Below the pieces are notes generated by a model. That model ran no database searches. It saw only the letters and a list, made by a program, of their open reading frames with translations, and was not told the DNA's origin. Shown piece after piece: positions 9,042-17,380 of a stretch of DNA of 64,000 bases; position 1 is the first letter of the stretch; each line of letters begins with the position of its first letter. A program made the translations under genes and the position numbers. The stretch lies in contig NZ_LGUI01000005.1 of assembly GCF_002891295.1 (NCBI RefSeq), positions 434,001 through 498,000 of the forward strand, in the 5' to 3' direction. This DNA is from Streptomyces eurocidicus (GTDB lineage: Bacteria; Actinomycetota; Actinomycetes; Streptomycetales; Streptomycetaceae).

Positions 9042-9268
9042 GCCGACCGTGCCTCCGAGTAACGGTTGTGGTGTTCGACGAGGCTCTTCGGCCGCATGTC
9101 CGTCCAGTTCTCCTCGACGTAGCCGAGGCACTCCTCACGGGTGGCGGGGCCCCGTACGGCCGTCCACCCGGCGGGGACCGCGGTGAAGGAGGGCCATAAG
9201 GAGTGCTGCCCCTCGTCGTTGACGAGCACCAGGAAGGTGCCCTCGGTGTCGTCCCACGGATTGCTCAT
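9038..9268 (-). CDS. MbtH-like NRPS chaperone
   Basis: A 76-residue MbtH-family protein, which binds and activates adenylation domains. The diagnostic residues are present: NDEGQHSLWP, the PAGW motif, ECLGYVEENWTDMRP and SL. It sits between the NRPS and the P450, with its stop overlapping the P450 start. Leu24 is encoded by TTA (9197-9199), a rare codon in this genome type that normally makes translation dependent on the bldA tRNA. The likely client is one or both A domains of the upstream NRPS. Confidence 0.95.
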   Translation of the reverse strand: MSNPWDDTEGTFLVLVNDEGQHSLWPSFTAVPAGWTAVRGPATREECLGYVEENWTDMRPKSLVEHHNRYSEARSA

Positions 9269-9298
9269 GCTGTGTGCCCTTTCGTGGAGGGTGCCGGG

Positions 9299-9325
9299 CG
9301 TGCCGGGGCCCCTCGCCCCGGCACG
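9299..9325 (-). promoter_or_regulatory. intra-operon hairpin between NRPS and MbtH gene
   Basis: Exact 11-base arms (9299-9309 and 9315-9325) with a five-base loop lie in the 83-base gap between the NRPS stop and the MbtH start. There is no T run on the minus strand, so it is more likely an RNA-processing or attenuation element than a full terminator. Its role is inferred. Confidence 0.45.
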
Positions 9326-9351
9326 GTGGAGACGGCCCGCGCGGTGCCCGC

Positions 9352-12300
9352 TCAGCGCGGGCCGGCGGGCGGGAAGAAGCCCGAGGCGACGAAGTGGTCG
9401 GCGTAGGCGCGGATCAGGCCGCCGTCCAGCGGCGGGAAATCCACGCCCGAACCGGCCAGCCCGGCCAGCGTGTTGGTCCGGTCGAGCCGGAGGCGGCCCA
9501 GCCGGGCGAGCGCGGGCAGCGTGTCGGTGAGCAGCACGGCCGCGTCCAGCAACCCCGCTCCGGCGGACGGGTCCGCCTCGGCCTCCGCGTCCGCGCGCTG
9601 CCGCAGGGCGCGGTTCCAGTCGTCGAGTTCCATGCTGTCCAGGTGGTAGCCGTAGTCCCGCAGATGGCCGAGGACGGTGTCGAAGTCCACCGGGGCCGGG
9701 CAGGTGAGGTGGTGCGCCAGGCCCCGGCTGCCGGGGCGGCGGGAGAGGTGGACGACCGCGGCGGCCACGTAGTCCACGGGGACCAGGTCGACCACGGGCG
9801 TCAGGTCCTGGCCGGCCGGCGGGCGCGGTGCCGCGCCGATGACGAGCATGGCGCGGACGAGCTGCCAGAACACGTCCCGGCTGGAGCCCGCCCCGCTGAC
9901 GGTGTGTCCGCTCACGCGTCCGCACCGGTGCACCGTGACCGGGATCCCGCGGTCCGCCGCGGCCCAGACGAGCTGCTCGGCGACCCACTTGCTGGTCGTG
10001 TAGCCGCCCGGCAGGACGGCCTCCGGGCGCACCCGGTGCGACTCGGGCACGATGGTGAGCGCCTCGTCGGTGCCGACCGACACCGCGGCCGTGGAGATGT
10101 AGTGCACCGGGGCGCCGCCGGAGCGGGCCGCCAGCCGCAGCACCTCCTGGGTGCCCGACACGTTCGCCGCCCGCAGCCGGGCGTAGCCGTCGACGGCGGA
10201 CACCCGGGCGCCGTTGTGGTAGATCGCGTCGACCAGGCCCGCCAGCTCCTCGAACCGCTCGGGGGCCAGGCCCAGCAGCGGCTTCTCCAGGTCACCGGGT
10301 ACGGGCACGATCCGGCCGCGCGAGAACTCGTTCCACAGCCCGTACCGCACAAGGCTCCGGCGGATCCGCAGTTCCGCCTGTGCGACATCGGTGGCCCGCA
10401 CCAGGCAGTGGACGTCCGCGCTCGTCCGGTCCAGCAGCTCGCGCAGCAGGAACGCGCCGAGGAAGCCCGTCGCGCCCGTCAGCAGGACGTGCTCCCGGCC
10501 GGCGGCCCCCCGGCGCGGGCGCCGGGGCGCGAGGGTGATCCGCGGGTCCAGGACCGCCTCCGCCGCGAGCTCGGCCGGCGTCGGGCCGTAACCCGGGGCC
10601 GCGTCCGCCCCCTCGGGGGCCGCAGTCCCGTCCCGCCCGTCGACCGCGTCCAGCAGCGCCGCCACCGACTGCCGTTCGAAGAGCGTCCGTACGGGCACCT
10701 CGACGCCGAGTCGCCGACGGACCCCGCTGATCACCCGGGTCACCAGCAGGGAGTGCCCGCCCAGGTCGAAGAAGCTGTCGTCGATGGTCACCTGCGGCAC
10801 GCCCAGCACCTCGGCGAACAGCTCGCACAGGATGCGCTCGCGCGGATTGCGCGGCGCCCGGCCCGCCGACATCGCCCCGAAGTCCGGCTCCGGCAGCGCG
10901 GCCCGGTCGACCTTGCCCGTCGCGGCGACCGGCAGGGACTCCAGCACCAGCACCGCCGACGGGACCAGGTACTCCGGCAGCAGCCCGGCCAGGTGGGCGC
11001 GCAGCTCCGGCCCGTCCGGCGCGGGGGCGCCCGCGGCCGGCACGGCGTACGCGGTCAGGTAGGTGCCGCCGCGCGGGTCCTTCCGGGGCACCACCACCGC
11101 CTGGGCCACGCCGGGGTGGGTGCTCAGCGCCGCCTCGACCTCGCCCGGCTCGATCCGGAAGCCCCGGATCTTGACCTGCCCGTCGGCCCGGCCGATGAAC
11201 TCCAGCTGGCCGTCCTCGGTCCAGCGCACGGTGTCCCCGGTCCGGTACATCCGGGTGCCCGGCTCGCCGAACGGGTCGGCGACGAACCGCTCGGCGGTCA
11301 GCCCCGGCCGGTGCAGATAGCCGCGCGCCAGCCCGGCCCCGGAGACGTGCAGCTCCCCGGGGACGCCCGGCGGCACCAGGCACAGGTCGCGGTCCAGGAC
11401 GTAGGCGCGGGCGCCCACGGTCGGCCGGCCGATCGGCGGGTTGCCGGCCCCGGTCAGCGGGGCGCTGAGGGTGGCGCACACCGTGGTCTCCGTCGGCCCG
11501 TAGCCGTTGATGAACCGGCGCCCGGCCGACCAGCGGCGCACCGTCTCCCCGGACGACGCCTCACCGGAGACGATCATCGAGGTCAGGGAGGGCAGCTGCT
11601 CCGGCTCCAGCACCGTCAGGGCGGCCGGCGGCAGCGTCGCGTGGCTGATCCGCTGCCGGCGGATCAGCGCGGCCAGGTCCGGGCCCGGGGCCGTGACGTC
11701 CGGCGGGGCCATGACCAGCGTGGCCCCGGTCAGCAGCCCGCCGCACAGCTCCCACACCGCTCCGTCGAAGCTGTGCGAGGCGAACTGGAGGATCCGGCTC
11801 GACCCGCTCACCCCGAACCGCCGCACATTGGCCTCGGCCACGCCGGCGACGCCCGAGTGGGTCACGACCACGCCCTTGGGGCGGCCGGTGGACCCGGAGG
11901 TGTAGATGGCGTACGCGGGATGGCCGGTCAGCAGCGGCCGCTCGCGCTCGTGGTCGGTGACGTCCACGTCCCAGTGCAGGGCCACGGCGCGCCGGGTCTC
12001 CTCCCGGTCCAGCACGATCCGGCGCGGCCCGGCGCCCGCCGGGCCCTCCGTCTGCGGCAGCGTGACGGTGCTGTCCGTCAGCAGCAGGGCCGGCCGGGCG
12101 TCCTCCAGCATCAGCCGGAGGCGCGCCGCCGGGTAGTGGGCGTCCAGCGGCAGGTAGGCGCCGCCCGCCTTCAGCACCGCGAGGGTCGCGACGACCGAGT
12201 CGACGGTGCGGGGCAGCGCGATCGCCACGAACCGCTCCGGCCCCACGCCGCAGGCGATCAGATACCGGGCGAGCCGGTTCGCCTCGGCGTTCAACTCCCG

Positions 12301-15300
12301 GAACGTCAGCGTCCGGGTGGCTCCGGTGCCATCGTCGTGGATCAGCGCGACCGCGTCCGGGGTCCGCTTCACCTGGGCCTCGAACAGCGCGGGCAGCGGC
12401 AGCCGGGGCACCTCGTGGGCCCCGTCGCCGCTCCGCTCCAGCAGCGTCCCGTGCTCCTCCGGCAGCAGCACGTCGAGCCCGCCGAGCCGGCGCCCGGGGT
12501 CGGCGGTCACCTCGTCGAGCAGCCGCAGGAACCGGTGGACGAGCCGCTCGGCGCCGCTCCGGTCGAACAGGTCGGTGCCGTACTCCACGACGCCGTCCAT
12601 GCCCTCCGGCCGCCGGTCGGCGTCGCGCCGCTCCCGCAGGCTCAGTGAGAGGTCGAACCGGCACGCCCCGGTGCTCACCGCGCGCTCCGCGACGGTCAGA
12701 CCCGGCAGCTCCGCCGCGCCCTCCGGGGCGTTCTGCAGGGCCAGCATCACCTGGAACAGCGGGTGGTGGGCGAGCCCGCGGGACGGGGCCAGGGCGTCGA
12801 CCAGCCGCTCGAAGGGCACGTCCTGATGGGCGTACGCCGCCAGGTCGGTCTCCCGCACCCGGGCCAGCAGATCGCGGAAGGCCGGATTCCCGGAGGTGTC
12901 GGTGCGCAGCACCAGCGTATTGACGAAGAACCCGACGAGGCCGTCGAGCGCGTGGTCGGTGCGGCCCGCGACCGGCGTGCCGATCGCGAGGTCGGTGCCC
13001 GCGCCCAGCTTCGTCAGCAGGGTGGCCAGCGCGGCGTGCAGCACCATGAACGGGCTCGCCCCGCAGCGCTCGGCCAGCTCCGTCACCCGCCGGTGCAGAT
13101 CGGGGTCGACGGTGAAGTGGAGGGTGTCGCCGCGGTGCGAGGCGACCTGCGGCCGGGGCCGGTCGCCGGGCAGCTCGGTGCGCTCCGGCAGCCCGGCCAG
13201 CGCCTCGGTCCAGTAGGCGATCTGACGGGTGGCCAGGCCGTCCGGGTCGTCCGCGTCGCCCAGCAGCTCGCGCTGCCACAGGGTGTAGTCGGCGTACTGC
13301 ACCGGCAGCGGCTCGGTGGCGGGCGCCCGGCCGGCCCGGCGGGCGGCGTAGGCGTCGGCGAGGTCCCGCCACAGCGGTGCCAGCGACCAGCCGTCGCACG
13401 CGATGTGGTGGACGACCAGGGCCAGTACATGGGTGGCGGGGCCGGTCGTGAACAGCCGGGCCCGCACCGGTATCTCGGTGGCGAGGTCGAACGGCTGCCG
13501 GACGGCCGCGGCCACCGCCGCGTCCAGCTCCTCCGGCGGCACGGCGGCCGCCGTCAGCTCCGGCCGGGCGACGGCGCCGTCCAGGACGCGCTGCCGGGGC
13601 ACTCCCCGGGTCTCGGGGAAGACCGTGCGCAGGCTCTCGTGGCGCTTCAGCACATCGGCCAGCGCGGCCCGCAGGGCCGCCTCGTCCAGCTCGCCCCGCA
13701 GGTCCAGGACCAGCGGGACGTTGTAGGCGGCGCCCGGGCCCTGGAGGCGGTCGAGGAACCACAGCCGGCGCTGGGCGAAGGACAGCGGCACCCGCTCGGG
13801 GCGCTCGGCCGGCACCAGCGCGGGCCGGTCACCGGCCGACGCCCGGCGCACGGCCTCGGCCAGCCCGGCGACCGTCGGGGTCTCGAAGACGCTGCGCACC
13901 GGCAGCTCCAGGCCGAGCGTGGACCGCAGCCGGGTGCTGAGCCGGGTCGCGGACAGGGAGTGCCCGCCGAGGGCGAAGAAGCTGTCGTCGATGGTGACCC
14001 GGGAGACCCCGAGGATGTCCGCGAACAGCCCGCACAGCAGCTCTTCCATGGGGTCGCGCGGGGCCCGCCCGTCCTCGGCGGAGGCGGTGTCCGGGGCCGG
14101 CAGACGGCGCCGGTCGACCTTGCCGTTGGGCGTCAGCGGCAGCGTCTCCAGCACCACCGTCGCGGCCGGCAGCAGGTACTCGGGAAGCCGCTCGCGCAGG
14201 AAGGCGCGGACCGAGGAGACCAGGGCGCCGGTATCCCGGGCCGTCGCGGGGGCGTTGACCAGCGAGGCGAGTGGCAGCCCGGCCGGGCGCGGCGCTCCGG
14301 CGCTGCGGGTGCCGGGCCTGCCGGAGGTGAGGACGACGTCGAGGGCGCCGCCTTCCGCCGGGCCGTCCGGGTCCCCGGCCGCCCAGCTCGCCGACGCCCG
14401 CAGGCCCATGGCGGCGGCCAGTTCGTGGAAGCCCTCCAGGAGCGGGGCGTCGGCGTCGGCGCGGGCGTCCAGGGCCCGTACGCCCGCCGCGTCCGGCCGG
14501 TCCGCCAGGGCGCGCAGGGCCCCGGCCACCGGGGCCACCCGGTCGTCGGGCACGCCGGTGACCCGGATGTCGACGGGCTCGCGCGCGTCGAGGCGGGTGG
14601 CGAGCTCCGCCAGGTCCGCCACGTCCCGGCCCCACCGCAGCTCCCGCACGGGCGGAGCGGTGCGGTCCGGCAGGCCGGACGCCTTGCGCAGGACGGCGTC
14701 GTAGCGGTAGCGCGTCAGCTCGTTGACGTACCGGCCGCGCTTGACCCGCACCTCGCTGCCCTCGGCGCCGGGCACGACGTGCGCCAGCTCGGCGAAGAAC
14801 GCCGGGTCGACGAGCAGCTCCTTCTCCCGGACCACGGCGTGCTCCACGGCCGCGCGGACGGCGGCGGGATCGTCCGGCAGACCGGGGCGGCGCAGCTGGA
14901 CGTCCGTGTGGAAGGCGCGCAGCAGCCGCAGGTTGCGGACGTCGCCGACGAAGACCGCCCCACCGGGCACGATCAGGCCGAGGGCCTGGGTCAGGACGTC
15001 CGTCAGATAGGCGGCGTCGGGGAAGTACTGGGTGACCGAGTTGATGACGACGGTGTCGAAGAAGCCGGTGGGCAGGCCGTCGAAGTCGTCGGCGGCGCGG
15101 GTGCGCAGCTCGACCCGGCCGGCCAGCTCGGGGTCCCGGCGGACCAGCCCGCCGAGCGCCTCGATCACCTGGCCGGAGAGGTCCGTGCCCCAGTAGGAGT
15201 CGCAGCCGGGGGCCAGCCGGGACATCAGCAGGCCGGTCCCGACGCCTATCTCCAGGATCCGGCGGGGCCGCAGCTCGCGGATCCGCTCCACCGTGGCCTC

Positions 15301-16911
15301 GCGCCACTCGCGCATCTGCTCAAGGGGCAGCGGGCGGCCGTCGTAGCTGCTGTTCCAGCCGGAGAAGTCCTCGCCGAAGCGGGCGCGGGCGGTGTCGCTG
15401 TACAGCGAGTCGTAGATCTCCCGCCACTCGCCCACCGAGTCCGGCGCCGCCGCGGCCCGACCGGGCCCGCCCTCCTCGGCGGGCACGACATAGCCGACGA
15501 GCCGCTTCTGCCCCGGCCGGTCCTCGCGGACCACGACCGCGGCCTGACCGACGCCCGGGTGACCCGCGAGCACCGCCTCGACCTCGCCGGGCTCCACCCG
15601 GAAACCACGGATCTTCACCTGGTCGTCGCTGCGCCCGACGAACTCCAGGAGGCCGTCCGGACCATGGCGTACGAGGTCGCCGGTGCGGAAGAGGCGGGCA
15701 CCGGGCTCGCCCAGCGGGTCGGCGACGAAGCGCTCGGCCGTCAGCCCGGGGCGGTTCCAGTAGCCGCGGGCCAGTCCCGAGCCGCCGATGTAGAGCTCGC
15801 CGACCTCGCCCGGGGACACCGGCCGCAGCCCGGCGTCGAGCACCTCGGTGCGCATCCCGGCCATGGCCGCCCCGATGGGCACCACGGTGCCGAGCCCGCC
15901 GGCGTCGGCGACCCGGTGGCAGGTGGCGAAGGTGGTGGTCTCGGTCGGTCCGTAGCCGTTGACGACGGCGGTGTCGGGGCAGGCGCGCAGCACCCGGCGC
16001 ACGGCGGCGGGCGAGACGGCGTCCCCGCCGGTCCACACCTCGCGCACGCCCCGGAAGCAGCGCGGGTCCTCCTCGGCCAGCACCGAGAACAGCCCCGCCG
16101 TCACCCACAGCCCGGTGATCCCGGCGTCCTCGGCCGCGGCGGCGATGGCGCGCGCGTCCAGCTCACCGGGCGGCGCCACCACGACGGCACCGCCCGACAG
16201 CAGGGGCACCCACAGCTCGTAGGTGGACGCGTCGAAGGCGTGCGGGGAGTGCAGCAGGACGCGCCCGTGGGCGCCGCCGCGCCATGCCTGGTCCCGGGCC
16301 AGACCGACGACGTTCTCATGGGTGACGGCCACGCCCTTGGGCGTGCCGGTGGAGCCGGACGTGAACATCACGTACGCCAGCTGGCGGGGCTCGGCGGGGA
16401 AGAGGGGGACGGCGGGCGCGTCCTCGCCGGGCCCTTCGCCGAGGGTCACCGGCAGGGTCCGCAGGCCCGCGCCGATCGTCGCGTCGGGGCCACGGTCCCG
16501 GGGGCCGGTTCCCGTGCCGCCCGTCAGGAGCACCCGGGCCCCGGTCTGCTCCAGGATCCACCGTAATCGGGCGGCCGGCTGTCGTGGGTCCAGCGGCACA
16601 TAGCAGCCACCGGACTTGACGATCGCGAGGAGGGCGACGACGAGCTCGGCCGAGCGTTCCATCAGGACCGCCACGGTGCTGCCCGGGCGTATCCCCTCCG
16701 TCGCCAGCCGGCGCGCCAGCCGGTCGGCGCGGAGGTCGAGCTCGCGGTAGGTCAGGGTGATGTCCCCGCACACCAGAGCGGTCGCGCCGGGGGTACGGCG
16801 GGCCTGCCCGGTGAAGGCTTCCGAAAGGGTCGCGGGCAGCGCGGCCCCTTCGACGGGGCCGTGGGAACCGGTGGGGGGAAGGCGGCGCGGTGAGTGGTGC
16901 TGTGCGGACAC
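9352..16911 (-). CDS. tleA: two-module NRPS A-nMT-PCP-C-A-PCP-reductase (TleA/LtxA/MpnB type)
   Basis: 2519 residues, GTG start with GAGGAG upstream. Module 1: A domain about 30-930 (A3 FTSGSTGTPKG near 183), interrupted after A8 by an N-methyltransferase (SAM motif LEIGVGTG near 550), closing with A10 LTPNGKVDRR; PCP Ser985 (GGHSL). Module 2: C domain about 1040-1480 (HHIACDGWS), A domain about 1500-2000 (YTSGSTGRPKG), PCP Ser2054. A C-terminal thioester reductase follows from about 2135 (TGATGFLG, YTTSK). My hand-read A-pocket codes are DAYWWGGTF (Val/Ile-like) and DGWTISGVC (aromatic, Trp-compatible). This architecture makes N-methyl-L-valyl-L-tryptophanol, released by reduction. Leu116 is a TTA codon (16564-16566), suggesting bldA dependence. 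It heads the operon with MbtH and P450. Confidence 0.93.
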   Translation of the reverse strand: MSAQHHSPRRLPPTGSHGPVEGAALPATLSEAFTGQARRTPGATALVCGDITLTYRELDLRADRLARRLATEGIRPGSTVAVLMERSAELVVALLAIVKSGGCYVPLDPRQPAARLRWILEQTGARVLLTGGTGTGPRDRGPDATIGAGLRTLPVTLGEGPGEDAPAVPLFPAEPRQLAYVMFTSGSTGTPKGVAVTHENVVGLARDQAWRGGAHGRVLLHSPHAFDASTYELWVPLLSGGAVVVAPPGELDARAIAAAAEDAGITGLWVTAGLFSVLAEEDPRCFRGVREVWTGGDAVSPAAVRRVLRACPDTAVVNGYGPTETTTFATCHRVADAGGLGTVVPIGAAMAGMRTEVLDAGLRPVSPGEVGELYIGGSGLARGYWNRPGLTAERFVADPLGEPGARLFRTGDLVRHGPDGLLEFVGRSDDQVKIRGFRVEPGEVEAVLAGHPGVGQAAVVVREDRPGQKRLVGYVVPAEEGGPGRAAAAPDSVGEWREIYDSLYSDTARARFGEDFSGWNSSYDGRPLPLEQMREWREATVERIRELRPRRILEIGVGTGLLMSRLAPGCDSYWGTDLSGQVIEALGGLVRRDPELAGRVELRTRAADDFDGLPTGFFDTVVINSVTQYFPDAAYLTDVLTQALGLIVPGGAVFVGDVRNLRLLRAFHTDVQLRRPGLPDDPAAVRAAVEHAVVREKELLVDPAFFAELAHVVPGAEGSEVRVKRGRYVNELTRYRYDAVLRKASGLPDRTAPPVRELRWGRDVADLAELATRLDAREPVDIRVTGVPDDRVAPVAGALRALADRPDAAGVRALDARADADAPLLEGFHELAAAMGLRASASWAAGDPDGPAEGGALDVVLTSGRPGTRSAGAPRPAGLPLASLVNAPATARDTGALVSSVRAFLRERLPEYLLPAATVVLETLPLTPNGKVDRRRLPAPDTASAEDGRAPRDPMEELLCGLFADILGVSRVTIDDSFFALGGHSLSATRLSTRLRSTLGLELPVRSVFETPTVAGLAEAVRRASAGDRPALVPAERPERVPLSFAQRRLWFLDRLQGPGAAYNVPLVLDLRGELDEAALRAALADVLKRHESLRTVFPETRGVPRQRVLDGAVARPELTAAAVPPEELDAAVAAAVRQPFDLATEIPVRARLFTTGPATHVLALVVHHIACDGWSLAPLWRDLADAYAARRAGRAPATEPLPVQYADYTLWQRELLGDADDPDGLATRQIAYWTEALAGLPERTELPGDRPRPQVASHRGDTLHFTVDPDLHRRVTELAERCGASPFMVLHAALATLLTKLGAGTDLAIGTPVAGRTDHALDGLVGFFVNTLVLRTDTSGNPAFRDLLARVRETDLAAYAHQDVPFERLVDALAPSRGLAHHPLFQVMLALQNAPEGAAELPGLTVAERAVSTGACRFDLSLSLRERRDADRRPEGMDGVVEYGTDLFDRSGAERLVHRFLRLLDEVTADPGRRLGGLDVLLPEEHGTLLERSGDGAHEVPRLPLPALFEAQVKRTPDAVALIHDDGTGATRTLTFRELNAEANRLARYLIACGVGPERFVAIALPRTVDSVVATLAVLKAGGAYLPLDAHYPAARLRLMLEDARPALLLTDSTVTLPQTEGPAGAGPRRIVLDREETRRAVALHWDVDVTDHERERPLLTGHPAYAIYTSGSTGRPKGVVVTHSGVAGVAEANVRRFGVSGSSRILQFASHSFDGAVWELCGGLLTGATLVMAPPDVTAPGPDLAALIRRQRISHATLPPAALTVLEPEQLPSLTSMIVSGEASSGETVRRWSAGRRFINGYGPTETTVCATLSAPLTGAGNPPIGRPTVGARAYVLDRDLCLVPPGVPGELHVSGAGLARGYLHRPGLTAERFVADPFGEPGTRMYRTGDTVRWTEDGQLEFIGRADGQVKIRGFRIEPGEVEAALSTHPGVAQAVVVPRKDPRGGTYLTAYAVPAAGAPAPDGPELRAHLAGLLPEYLVPSAVLVLESLPVAATGKVDRAALPEPDFGAMSAGRAPRNPRERILCELFAEVLGVPQVTIDDSFFDLGGHSLLVTRVISGVRRRLGVEVPVRTLFERQSVAALLDAVDGRDGTAAPEGADAAPGYGPTPAELAAEAVLDPRITLAPRRPRRGAAGREHVLLTGATGFLGAFLLRELLDRTSADVHCLVRATDVAQAELRIRRSLVRYGLWNEFSRGRIVPVPGDLEKPLLGLAPERFEELAGLVDAIYHNGARVSAVDGYARLRAANVSGTQEVLRLAARSGGAPVHYISTAAVSVGTDEALTIVPESHRVRPEAVLPGGYTTSKWVAEQLVWAAADRGIPVTVHRCGRVSGHTVSGAGSSRDVFWQLVRAMLVIGAAPRPPAGQDLTPVVDLVPVDYVAAAVVHLSRRPGSRGLAHHLTCPAPVDFDTVLGHLRDYGYHLDSMELDDWNRALRQRADAEAEADPSAGAGLLDAAVLLTDTLPALARLGRLRLDRTNTLAGLAGSGVDFPPLDGGLIRAYADHFVASGFFPPAGPR

Positions 16912-17380
16912 GCGTCAACAACTCCTCTGCGCAGGCTTCCCGGAGCACGGCGGCGCCGACGCTCCGGTTGGCCGCATGTGGACAGGGCACAGCGTCCGCC
17001 GGTGGCTCCCGGCGAACAATGTGTAGCGATCATGTCGCAGAACGTCGCGATGCGGACCACCGCCGTGGATGATTTCGGCCGTTCTTGTGCGCGACTTGAT
17101 CGCTTTCCGGGAACCTTGGGTAAGGCCCTGGTACGAACTCCGTGCGGTGCCGACCGCCGGGCGCCACCGGACCACCGGGCGGCCGGGCGCCGGCGCGCGG
17201 CCCGCGGCCGCCGGTGGAGACCCGCCCCGGCAATATTGGCCGGAACATATGCCCGATAAAGGGCCCCCGGGCAATTGTCGGGCAAAGCGTGGACGCGGTC
17301 CGCCGCTCGGTGAGAGGATCACGCTCGTTTTTGCCTTCGGTACGCCCTTGTCCGCACCGCGTTACGCACAGGGAGACACC
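16912..17380. promoter_or_regulatory. divergent promoter region of the alkaloid cluster
   Basis: A 469-base interval between the divergent NRPS and prenyltransferase starts, with no convincing gene. It holds two notable symmetric elements. One is CCGGCAATATTGGCCGG (17227-17243), a near-palindrome centred on AATATT. The other is a nine-base inverted repeat with one wobble pair, GCCCGATAA (17251-17259) and TTGTCGGGC (17275-17283), lying about 100 bases before the prenyltransferase. The region is noticeably richer in A and T than its surroundings near 17000-17110. No pathway regulator is encoded nearby, so control must come from elsewhere. Confidence 0.55.

Noticed and set aside
9274..16566. Very long plus-strand open frames opposite the NRPS
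   Set aside because: Low-complexity Arg/Gly/Val-rich translations antisense to conserved NRPS motifs; typical GC-driven shadows.
17069..17380. N-terminal extension of the prenyltransferase frame
   Set aside because: It would run through the divergent promoter region; a good ribosome site precedes the ATG at 17381 and family length fits that start.
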